From NCBI GenBank assembly GCA_963977065.1, contig CAXBNF010000002.1, positions 206,586-270,585 on the forward strand: 64,000 bases of DNA. Reading direction: 5' to 3'. The stretch is from Planktosalinus sp963977065 (GTDB lineage Bacteria; Bacteroidota; Bacteroidia; Flavobacteriales; Flavobacteriaceae). How positions within the stretch are numbered: position 1 is the stretch's first letter; every line of letters begins with the position of its first letter. Positions 1 through 7,135 of this stretch are shown in pieces. The position numbers were made by a program, and so were the translations under genes. The notes under the pieces are model-generated. The model was not told where the DNA came from. It saw nothing but the letters and a program-made list of their open reading frames with translations, and ran no database searches.

Positions 1-6
1 GCCACT

Positions 7-912
7 ATGTCAATACAGGTCGAAAACATTTCAAAAAAATATGGCGATCAAAACGCCTTGACTGGTGTTTCCTTTGAAGTCAAAAAAGGAGAAATTGTTG
101 GGTTTTTGGGCCCCAACGGTGCCGGCAAATCGACCCTGATGAAAATCCTCACCACTTATATTCCAGCTACTGAAGGCAGTGCTTCTGTCAATGGTTTTTC
201 AGTAACCGAAAACAAAAAGGAAGTCCAAAAAAGTGTTGGTTATTTGCCGGAACACAACCCCTTGTACCTCGATATGTATGTGCGCGAGTACCTGCGTTTT
301 AATGCTTCAATCTATAAAGTCTCAAAAAGTAATGTAGAAGAAGTCATTGAACAAACCGGACTCACCTCTGAAGCCCATAAAAAAATTAGTGCGCTTTCCA
401 AAGGCTATCGCCAGCGAGTGGGACTTGCAAATGCACTTCTCCACAATCCTGACGTTTTGATACTCGATGAGCCCACCACCGGTCTGGATCCCAACCAGAT
501 TGTTGAAATAAGAAACCTCATTAAAAACGCCGGTAAGGAAAAAACAGTTTTTCTTTCCACACATATTATGCAGGAAGTCGAAGCCATTTGTGACCGGGTG
601 ATTATTATTAACAAGGGAACTATTGTAGCCGATAAAAAAATGAATGATTTGAAAGATTCTAAAGTTCAAATCATAGAAGTAGAATTTGACTACCGGCTAG
701 AAGAGGTGGCCTTACAACAACTTCCCAAAATTAAACAGGTGAATAACACTCACGATTTTATCTACTCACTCACTTTTGATACTGAGAAAGACATGCGCTC
801 TGCGGTGTTTGACTTTGCCCATGACAACGGACTCAAAATTTTGCAACTCAATACTAAGAATAAGAATCTGGAGGAGTTGTTCAGAGAGTTGACAGAGCAT
901 ATCGAAAGATAA
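7..912 (+). CDS. gldA: Gliding motility ABC transporter ATP-binding protein GldA
   Basis: Cytoplasmic ATPase subunit of an ABC transporter; in flavobacteria GldA works with GldF and GldG and is linked to gliding. The 301-residue protein has a Walker A motif GPNGAGKS at residues 35-42, a signature region LSKGYRQRVGLANAL, and Walker B VLILDEPTTGLDP, followed by a C-terminal extension typical of this subfamily. Length matches the family and the ATG is only six bases from the window edge, so the gene looks complete. It converges on the small HMA gene downstream. gldF and gldG are not in this window. A generic ABC-2 type exporter ATPase is the alternative. Confidence 0.85.
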   Translation: MSIQVENISKKYGDQNALTGVSFEVKKGEIVGFLGPNGAGKSTLMKILTTYIPATEGSASVNGFSVTENKKEVQKSVGYLPEHNPLYLDMYVREYLRFNASIYKVSKSNVEEVIEQTGLTSEAHKKISALSKGYRQRVGLANALLHNPDVLILDEPTTGLDPNQIVEIRNLIKNAGKEKTVFLSTHIMQEVEAICDRVIIINKGTIVADKKMNDLKDSKVQIIEVEFDYRLEEVALQQLPKIKQVNNTHDFIYSLTFDTEKDMRSAVFDFAHDNGLKILQLNTKNKNLEELFRELTEHIER

Positions 913-963
913 TATGTCTCTCTTTAGCTATAATAGTAAGCCCTTCTAACAGGTTTATTCTAT

Positions 964-1314
964 TTAATGCTCATTTACCACTGCTTCATCCCGATACTTG
1001 CAACAAGCGTGAACACTGTTATAAGCTTCTTCCGTAGCCGTTATTTTTTCGGTGTCATGGCCCACGTCTGCAACCCGTTGGTGAATCGTGTCCAAAGTGG
1101 TTTTTCGCTCGTCATAAATAAGGGCAAGCATATGCGTTTGCACATTCCATACTGCAGATTTTACCCCTTTGGTTTTGATGGCGGCTTTTTCAATCCTTTC
1201 CTTGCACATCATGCAAACACCATCTACTTCAATTGTGGCTTTGGCATTTTTATCTTGTGCCTGAAGTTGTACTCCAAACATAAGGATCACTGCAATTATT
1301 ACAATTTTTCTCAT
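964..1314 (-). CDS. Small periplasmic heavy-metal-associated (HMA) domain protein with C-terminal CC motif
   Basis: Likely exported metal-binding protein of 116 residues. Residues 1-20 form a signal peptide ending QLQAQ. An HMA fold follows with the metal-binding CxxC at C34 and C37 (GVCMMCKERI). The tail carries EEAYNSVHACCKY, with adjacent cysteines C104-C105 that are not part of the standard HMA fold. The lipoprotein at 10352-10801 has the same tail (EEAYKELPNCCQY), so the two are paralogues. It is last of three minus-strand genes (HYC_CC_PP, TonB receptor, this one). A role in copper or related metal handling is inferred from family and context; the metal is not shown by the sequence. Confidence 0.85.
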   Translation of the reverse strand: MRKIVIIAVILMFGVQLQAQDKNAKATIEVDGVCMMCKERIEKAAIKTKGVKSAVWNVQTHMLALIYDERKTTLDTIHQRVADVGHDTEKITATEEAYNSVHACCKYRDEAVVNEH

Positions 1315-1350
1315 AATTTTATTTATTTCTTAAATTTAAACAATTTTCTA

Positions 1351-1412
1351 CTTTCCACTTCTAACTTCTAACTTCTAACTTTGTACTTCTAACTTCGTAC
1401 TTCTAACTTTCC
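1351..1412. repeat. Short tandem repeat, unit acttctaact
   Basis: About five imperfect copies of acttctaact lie between the stop of the TonB receptor gene and the start of the HMA gene, some separated by tttgt or ttcgt. It is non-coding and sits inside a probable transcript, so copy number could change the spacing between the two genes. No hairpin is evident. Confidence 0.8.
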
Positions 1413-1413
1413 C

Positions 1414-3660
1414 TCACATTTTCCATCGCAATCCGGCATAGTACATACTTCCAAAAATGGGGCCATACACCAATGATGTGTCAAAATAAGGTCCAAAAGG
1501 GTCATCAGCTCCCACTATAGGGTTGTTTTGTCTTACATTGGTAATATTCTCACCTCCCACATAAATCTCAAACTTTGGACTAAACACTCTGGTGATTTGT
1601 GCATTCAGCGTATTTAAATGCGGAGTTCTTTCGCTTACGCGAAAGGCTTCCGGATTTGATAAGGTTGATGGAAAGCGTTGGTCGCTCAACCAGTTGTATG
1701 TGACATCAAACTTCCACTGTGACCCTTTTTCTGAAAGTTTGGTTTCATAGGCTGCATTGGCAAAAAAACGATGTTTTGGAGTTAGTGGTTTTTGAAGCCT
1801 TCCACTTAGATAGTCTGTCTGTACATCAAAAAGCCTGTATGAAAGTCTAACATCAACACGTTCTGCAGGAGACAGATTTATTTCAGTTTGAAAGCTGTTT
1901 GCATAACTGCTTCCGTCAAGGTTGTAGAACAACACTTGCTGTGGATCTTCCCAATCGACCACAATTTGGTTGACAAAATCGGTACGGTAAAAATCAAAAG
2001 TGATGTCTGCATCCCGGTTAAAAATTCTGAATCCTTGTAAAAACGAAATTCCGTAATTCCAGGCGTCTTCGGCATCAAGCCCATAAAAACGACCGCCAGC
2101 GGTAGTCACAAATGAAATAGTTCTCGCCGAGGAAAACAACTGTTGGTTCTCAGCAAAAATACTGGGGGCACGCACACCTCTTCCGAATGAGCCTTTAAGT
2201 GCAGCTTTGTCCCAAAGTGTATATCGGGCGTGAACACGTGGTGTCACAAAGGTTCCTATCTGGTTGTGGTGATCCAGTCTCACTCCTGCAATGAGATTTA
2301 AATTACCCAGATTGTCAAAACTGTACTCAAAAAATCCGCCAATTGAATTTTCTATTCGAAGGTAGTCTGTATTCCTAACCTGCTCATCATAATAATCAGA
2401 AGAAAAACTAATTCCGGTTTTAAAATTATGTCTGGAATCGCCAATTATTGAACTAAAAATAACATTGGAATAAAAGCTCTTATGGTGAATGTCATACACA
2501 TTAAACCCATAATAAGACTCCTGTTTGTGATCGCTGTAAGCCGCCTGTACACCAATGGATTGATAAGGTATTTCAGGGAACACATAGCCCAATTTCAAGG
2601 AAGCTTCTGCTCGGTTTGTGTTTATTTCGCCGCCCCAGGCATTGGTGGTAAATTTATCAGTATCCAGATTGAAATCCACTTGCCCGATTTGCTTTTGGTC
2701 TGTCAAATATCTGATGTTTAAAAAGCCGACAAAACCGTTTTGGGCATCCATATACTGCCAGCGGTTCATCAGATTGAATTGTTTTGCCAGCGGCATGTCG
2801 AGAAAACCATCGTCGTTACTGTCCATTTTTGCATCGCGCAAGTTGCCGTGTAAATACAAACCGGTGTACCACTTTTCATTCAGTTTAAAATTGAGGTGAT
2901 TGTTCAACTCATAACGTCCGTCATTTCCTGCATAGGCATTTACAAAAAAAGCATCATCTGTAGTCGGTTTTTGCAATTCGGCATTGATTTGCCCGGCTAT
3001 ACTTTCATACCCGTTAATCACACTTCCCGCGCCTTTGGAAATCTGTATGCTTTCCACCCAGGTTCCGGGGATAAAACTCAACCCATACGACTGCGAGGCC
3101 CCACGAATGGAGGGAATATTTTCTATGGCAATCAGGGTATAGGGACTGGTTAACCCCAGCATTTTAATCTGCCGATTTCCGGTAAGGGCATCGGGAAAAT
3201 TCACATCGATGGACGGATTGGTTTCAAAGCTTTCTGCCAGGTTACAGCATGCTGCTTTGAGTAATTCGGCGCTGCTAACATTCGTGACATTTTGCGCTTC
3301 CAAATAAGACCGAAAGCTGGTTTGCTTCCGGTTTTGGATGACCACTTCGTCCAGCGTGCCTTCCGGTAGCAACCAATGCCTGATAAAGCCAGGTTCTGTT
3401 ACAGAAAGGGTGTCTGTTTTATAGCCCACATAGCTCACAATCAGTTTGCGGTATTCATTTTTGTAGGGCAATTCAAATGCGCCGTTAAAGTCTGTGATGG
3501 TTCCTGTTTGTGTTCCTTCCCAATAGATATTGGCTCCTGAGAGCGGAACGTTTTTGTCCGGCTCCGAGCCTTCATATATAACTCCTGTAACTTTTTCTTG
3601 TGCTTGTATAATCTGCACATACAGGTAAACAGCCAAAAGTAAAAATCGATGATAGTGCAT
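1414..3660 (-). CDS. TonB-dependent outer-membrane receptor, probable metal or metallophore uptake
   Basis: Outer-membrane beta-barrel receptor of 748 residues. It has a signal peptide (1-20), a carboxypeptidase-regulatory-like domain (about 22-85), a TonB-box-like stretch GTLDEVVI at 101-108, a plug domain (about 115-235) and a C-terminal barrel. The start of the plug contains adjacent cysteines C138-C139 in LLKAACCNLAESF, unusual for a plug and suggestive of soft-metal binding. The gene lies 66 bases after a HYC_CC_PP gene and 99 bases before an HMA gene, in the same direction. This context supports copper or another thiophilic metal as substrate. Substrate is an inference; the receptor family is clear. 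It carries one copy of the CTTTCGCGNAAGCG motif. Confidence 0.88.
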   Translation of the reverse strand: MHYHRFLLLAVYLYVQIIQAQEKVTGVIYEGSEPDKNVPLSGANIYWEGTQTGTITDFNGAFELPYKNEYRKLIVSYVGYKTDTLSVTEPGFIRHWLLPEGTLDEVVIQNRKQTSFRSYLEAQNVTNVSSAELLKAACCNLAESFETNPSIDVNFPDALTGNRQIKMLGLTSPYTLIAIENIPSIRGASQSYGLSFIPGTWVESIQISKGAGSVINGYESIAGQINAELQKPTTDDAFFVNAYAGNDGRYELNNHLNFKLNEKWYTGLYLHGNLRDAKMDSNDDGFLDMPLAKQFNLMNRWQYMDAQNGFVGFLNIRYLTDQKQIGQVDFNLDTDKFTTNAWGGEINTNRAEASLKLGYVFPEIPYQSIGVQAAYSDHKQESYYGFNVYDIHHKSFYSNVIFSSIIGDSRHNFKTGISFSSDYYDEQVRNTDYLRIENSIGGFFEYSFDNLGNLNLIAGVRLDHHNQIGTFVTPRVHARYTLWDKAALKGSFGRGVRAPSIFAENQQLFSSARTISFVTTAGGRFYGLDAEDAWNYGISFLQGFRIFNRDADITFDFYRTDFVNQIVVDWEDPQQVLFYNLDGSSYANSFQTEINLSPAERVDVRLSYRLFDVQTDYLSGRLQKPLTPKHRFFANAAYETKLSEKGSQWKFDVTYNWLSDQRFPSTLSNPEAFRVSERTPHLNTLNAQITRVFSPKFEIYVGGENITNVRQNNPIVGADDPFGPYFDTSLVYGPIFGSMYYAGLRWKM
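1631..1645 (-). repeat. Palindromic DNA motif CTTTCGCGTAAGCGA (copy 1)
   Basis: Lies inside the TonB receptor gene, where it encodes part of AFRVSE. On the plus strand it sits in a perfect inverted repeat, CTTTCGC-TTAC-GCGAAAG, at 1628-1645. The same 15 bases recur at 34381-34395, with variants at 7928-7942 and 50636-50649. Confidence 0.7.
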
Positions 3661-3726
3661 ATTCTAAATTTAAATGAAAATAAATTCGCGTAGGGCGAAA
3701 AATAGTCTCGATGCATTTAGAAAATG

Positions 3727-4128
3727 CTAAATCAAATAGGTTTGATAAAGGGCCAGCGTGTCAGAAGACCTGTCTGGTGGAGTGTAAAAAACAAAATGGT
3801 ATTGTTCTTTTAAAAAGGAAACTGATTCAATTAAAAAAGGGGCTTCAGAAGTAACAAAAAGCTGGATTTCCAAAGAAGCATAGGAGCTTTTTCCGGAAAA
3901 CTCTTTATCGGTTTGGATTTGAAAATAGGTGTCTGAGCAGCAATCGTCTTCTGCCGGGTTGTTTTCACAAGCATCATCAGCCTCCACCTCAGCACAACTC
4001 ATGGTTTCAAAACCAAGAGCCAATGATTTGTCCACCACCACCCCTTCACAAAAGTGCTGTCCATAGGTCAAACCTGTAGTGCTTAGCAACAGTAAGAGCG
4101 ACAATAGTATGGAGATGGTTTTTTGCAT
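3727..4128 (-). CDS. HYC_CC_PP family protein (copy 1)
   Basis: Small exported protein of 133 residues from the ATG at 4128. An upstream in-frame extension to 4236 is possible, but it would bury the signal peptide, so the start preceding MQKTISILLSLLLL was chosen. After a signal peptide (1-23) come the family hallmarks: QHFCEG (C27), a CC pair in EDDCCSD (C63-C64), a YTPPD motif near the end (P117-P118) and the terminal LYQTYLI. The cysteine pattern suggests metal binding, but function is not established. It precedes the TonB receptor and resembles the copy at 18358-18768 heading the Cus operon. The pairing suggests a shared role in metal handling. Confidence 0.75.
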   Translation of the reverse strand: MQKTISILLSLLLLLSTTGLTYGQHFCEGVVVDKSLALGFETMSCAEVEADDACENNPAEDDCCSDTYFQIQTDKEFSGKSSYASLEIQLFVTSEAPFLIESVSFLKEQYHFVFYTPPDRSSDTLALYQTYLI

Positions 4129-4136
4129 AGATGTGA

Positions 4137-4155
4137 CAAATTTACAAAATTTTGT
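4137..4155 (-). promoter_or_regulatory. Candidate promoter -7 element and overlapping palindrome before HYC_CC_PP copy 1
   Basis: On the minus strand, TAAATTTG at 4144-4137 fits the Bacteroidota -7 consensus TAnnTTTG. Its last base is 9 bases from the ATG, so the transcript would start almost at the start codon. A perfect palindrome ACAAAATTTTGT (4144-4155) touches its upstream edge and could be an operator. No -33 TTG is seen at the expected distance. Confidence 0.4.
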
Positions 4156-4204
4156 TTGAAAGGAGGTTTTTTTCGTCATACACTCTTTTTGCCACTCTTT
4201 TCTC

Positions 4205-4250
4205 TTTTTGTCACCCCGACAATGGAGGGGTCGCATATGAGTGAGTACGT
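4205..4250. repeat. Dispersed intergenic repeat, copy A
   Basis: Reads tttttgtcaccccgac, then gaggggtcgcatatgagtga and gtacgt. A diverged copy in the same orientation lies at 6907-6962, on the other side of the S41 gene. Repeats of this type (GTCACCCCGA with GGGTCTCAT) are a familiar kind of flavobacterial intergenic sequence. Confidence 0.6.
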
Positions 4251-4548
4251 GCTGCTGAACTGAAGTGCGTGAACATCAGGACGAGATAAGCTATGCTGAA
4301 TCTTCGGTTTTCTCACTCCGTGTCGTTTAACAAAAACGCCTGAACCATTATTTATCTTTGCTTTTAAATGAATCTAACAATTTTATTATATTTGTTTCAG
4401 TCTCCGATTTTTTTTCATCCTCTAAAGCTTTTTCAGCGAAGGTAGAAAATAAAGGAAGCAATATCCCCCTTTAATTTATGTCCACTTTTACTTTCTGCTT
4501 TGTGAAGAAAGGGATTGACAGAAACTTAATCAAAAAACAATAACAACT

Positions 4549-6834
4549 ATGAAAAAAAGATTCGGAATAGTCATCATAGGGCTTCTTTTATTTGGGTGCG
4601 CAGAGAACACGTCAAACGAAAAAGAATCTCAAGAAAAACAGGCTCAAGAACAAATAAACCGGTTAAAAGCTTTTGCTAAAGCTTATGGTTATGTAAAATA
4701 CTTTCATCCCAGTGATGAAGCTTCACAAATAGATTGGAACAGTTTTGAAGTCTATGGAATTGGCGAGATTTTAAAGTGCAATGATACAGAAGAGGCAATA
4801 GCTACCCTCAACGACTTATTCAAACCCATTGCACCCGGTGTTGTATTTTCCAATACAAATGAGGCCTATGATCTTTCCGTGATTACACCTGAACCAATTG
4901 ATGATTATAAGCCCACCTATTGGCAGCACAAGGGGGTTTCAAAAGACATGAATTATCAAGGTGGTGCTTATGCCAGTTCCAGAGTAAATCGCTATACTGA
5001 AATTGATGAATCAAGCGATTTTGGCAACATTTCGGCATTTCTGGAACCGGAAAAATATAGGGGAAAGGAGATAAAATATACTGCTTGGGTAAAGCTTCAG
5101 GAAGGCTCTAAGGGGACAGGGCATTTATGGTTGCGAGTTGACAAACCCGATAGAACGTATGGCTTTTTTGAGAATATGGATGCTAACCCGATTCAAAGCA
5201 ATGAGTGGAAACAATATGAAATTGTTGGGGATGTAGATGATTTAGCATCGGGGTTGTTGCTGGGGAGTTTTTTAAAAGGAAAAGGCACATTGTTTTTAGA
5301 TGATGTCCGGCTCTATTATAAAGAGGACAATGAATGGATAGAAATACCCATTAAAAACAGTGATTTTGAAGCCGATACAATTGGGCAAAGAAGTGAACAA
5401 TCAGCGTGGACAGGAGGCAGTCCGGGCTATACATACTCGATTTCAAACACTGAAAGCAAAGAAGGTGAACAAAGTGCGGTTATTACTTATGAAGGAAAAA
5501 GGAAACGAGTAGAAGGAACGGCTCTTTTTGATTCCATTCCGGCATTTGGGGAACTCATAGAAAAAGAAATTGGCGATGGCATTTTTTGTCAAATACCATT
5601 AACGCTTTACGGTAATACTGAAAACACCTATCCTAAAAGCACCACCTTACCCAAGTTACTGGACAGCTTAGAAAATGTGAATGAAAGCCCAAACAATGTT
5701 TCTGTTTTCTTGGGAAATGTTATAAATACATACAATGTTTTCCAACACTTTTACCCCTACTTTCATGAAGTGGATGTGGACTGGGATAAAGAATTAACTA
5801 CCGCTTTACACAGAAGCTTCAATGACCAAACCGCATATGATCATCTGGTGACTTTGCAAAAATTTACTGCGCCCCTAAAAGACGGACACATTCGTGTGAA
5901 TGGTCCTAATCCCAAAGAATATGTCCCCCCCATTCACTGGGAGTGGATAGAAGGGAAGTTGGTCATCACCAGTGTAAAAAAGGAAGGATTGGGAATACAG
6001 GTTGGAGATGTCGTCACCAAAATTAATAACCAATCATCAAAAGATTACTTTAAAGAAATCAATTCCAGGATTTCGGCAGGTACTGAGGGGTGGTTAAACT
6101 TTAGGGCACAACACTTGAGCCTTTTTGGTGAAAAAGACGAATCATTGGTTTTGGAAATCAATAACAACACTATCACCCTGAACCGTGATAACAAATATGA
6201 TTATGGTACTATTGATATTGCAATACAAGAGAATGACTATACAGTATTGGATGAAAATATCTATTATCTCAATCTCAGCAAAATTGAAATGGACACCATT
6301 ACTGCGCTTTTACCAAAACTACTACAAGCAAAAGGTATTATCTGTGATTTACGGGGCTACCCTAAGGGAAACCACGGTTTTATTTCACACCTCTTAAAGG
6401 AAAAGGATACTTCCAAAGCCTGGATGAGAATCCCTAAAATAATATATCCTGATCAGGAAAAAAACACAGGATTTGAAAATCACGGTTGGGAACTGGAACC
6501 CAAAGACCCCTATCTGGGAGACAAAAAAGTTGTTTTTATCACTGACGGAAGGGCAATCAGTTATGCCGAAAGTTTTATGAGTTTTATTGAAGGTTATCAA
6601 TTAGCAACCATAGTGGGTCAACCCACAGCTGGTGCCAATGGCAATATAAATCCTTTTACGCTTTCAGGAAATTACACAATCACTTGGACCGGAATGAAGG
6701 TAGTAAAACTTGATGGCTCTCAACTTCACGCTAAAGGCGTATTACCCGATATCTATGTCAGCAAAACCATTGAGGGGGTCAAATCAGGAAAAGACGAATT
6801 TTTAGAAAAAGCATTGGAGGTTATTTTGAACTAA
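4549..6834 (+). CDS. S41 family peptidase, lipoprotein, tricorn-like active site
   Basis: Probable outer-envelope serine peptidase of 761 residues. The N terminus is a lipoprotein signal, LLLFGCAEN, with lipidation cysteine at about residue 17. Residues about 130-310 look like a beta-rich carbohydrate-binding-like module (FGNISAFLEPEKYRGKEIKY). The S41 core follows, with a histidine in LKDGHIRV and the nucleophile Ser671 in RAISYAESF. The lysine of the CtpA/Prc group is absent: the equivalent region reads VGQPTAGANG. This points to the Ser-His (S41B, tricorn-core) subgroup. The gene is alone on the plus strand between two minus-strand metal modules and is flanked by direct repeats. The physiological substrate is unknown. 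Confidence 0.8.
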   Translation: MKKRFGIVIIGLLLFGCAENTSNEKESQEKQAQEQINRLKAFAKAYGYVKYFHPSDEASQIDWNSFEVYGIGEILKCNDTEEAIATLNDLFKPIAPGVVFSNTNEAYDLSVITPEPIDDYKPTYWQHKGVSKDMNYQGGAYASSRVNRYTEIDESSDFGNISAFLEPEKYRGKEIKYTAWVKLQEGSKGTGHLWLRVDKPDRTYGFFENMDANPIQSNEWKQYEIVGDVDDLASGLLLGSFLKGKGTLFLDDVRLYYKEDNEWIEIPIKNSDFEADTIGQRSEQSAWTGGSPGYTYSISNTESKEGEQSAVITYEGKRKRVEGTALFDSIPAFGELIEKEIGDGIFCQIPLTLYGNTENTYPKSTTLPKLLDSLENVNESPNNVSVFLGNVINTYNVFQHFYPYFHEVDVDWDKELTTALHRSFNDQTAYDHLVTLQKFTAPLKDGHIRVNGPNPKEYVPPIHWEWIEGKLVITSVKKEGLGIQVGDVVTKINNQSSKDYFKEINSRISAGTEGWLNFRAQHLSLFGEKDESLVLEINNNTITLNRDNKYDYGTIDIAIQENDYTVLDENIYYLNLSKIEMDTITALLPKLLQAKGIICDLRGYPKGNHGFISHLLKEKDTSKAWMRIPKIIYPDQEKNTGFENHGWELEPKDPYLGDKKVVFITDGRAISYAESFMSFIEGYQLATIVGQPTAGANGNINPFTLSGNYTITWTGMKVVKLDGSQLHAKGVLPDIYVSKTIEGVKSGKDEFLEKALEVILN

Positions 6835-6906
6835 CCGGCAGGCTACTTCTATGTATTTTATGGTAAAAAGAAAGAGCGGTAGCGGGGCTTGTCACCTCAA
6901 CACTCC

Positions 6907-6962
6907 TTTTTTGTTACCCCGGACCCCCAAATGCTGAGAGGAGTCTCATCTGAGTAAGCACT
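6907..6962. repeat. Dispersed intergenic repeat, copy B
   Basis: Reads ttttttgttaccccggac, later gaggagtctcatctgagt and aagca. It matches copy A (4205-4250) over the gtYaccccg and CATMTGAGT blocks, with an insertion between them. Confidence 0.55.
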
Positions 6963-7041
6963 TAATGCTAAGCAAAGGGGAATGAGCAGTGTAGCGGGAT
7001 CAACGGTGAGTGAGCAACCATGCGTGAGCGGCGGGATGGGA

Positions 7042-7077
7042 TTCCTCCTTCGTCGGAATGACAAGTTGAAGGAGGAA
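7042..7077. repeat. Inverted repeat, 10-bp stem
   Basis: Arms ttcctccttc (7042-7051) and gaaggaggaa (7068-7077) are perfect complements around a 16-base loop containing gtcggaatgaca. This resembles REP-like sequences found in many bacterial genomes. It may also help end transcription between the convergent S41 and copA genes. Confidence 0.6.
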
Positions 7078-7109
7078 ATGTTATTAGGGATTCGTTTTTG
7101 ATTGACGAG

Positions 7110-7129
7110 ATCCCCGCCTTCGCGGGGAT
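7110..7129. terminator. REP-like hairpin, possible bidirectional terminator
   Basis: Perfect 8-bp stem, atccccgc (7110-7117) and gcggggat (7122-7129), with loop cttc, lying 6 bases past the copA stop. It has no T-run on either side, so factor-independent termination is uncertain. This hairpin is a widespread dispersed repeat type. Confidence 0.5.
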
Positions 7130-7135
7130 GAGGGG

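Larger units (their letters stand above)
4129..4548. other. Gene-free stretch with repeat copy A and candidate -7 elements for the S41 gene
   Basis: 420 bases without a convincing gene. It holds the promoter of the divergent HYC_CC_PP gene at its left end, a degenerate repeat at 4205-4250, and two matches to TAnnTTTG facing right, TATCTTTG (4353-4360) and TATATTTG (4387-4394). Neither has a well-spaced -33 TTG. The rest shows no structure I recognise. Confidence 0.5.
6835..7135. other. Gene-free stretch rich in repeats between convergent genes
   Basis: 301 bases between the S41 stop and the copA stop. It contains repeat copy B (6907-6962) and two perfect inverted repeats (7042-7077 and 7110-7129). 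Base composition is more GC-rich than the flanking genes. No coding sequence is supported. Confidence 0.6.

Noticed and set aside
1351..1412. Possible CRISPR array
   Set aside because: Units are about 10 bases with almost no spacers and no cas genes are present; it is a simple tandem repeat.
4129..4236. N-terminal extension of the first HYC_CC_PP protein
   Set aside because: The extension would place 36 charged residues before the signal peptide and covers the likely promoter.
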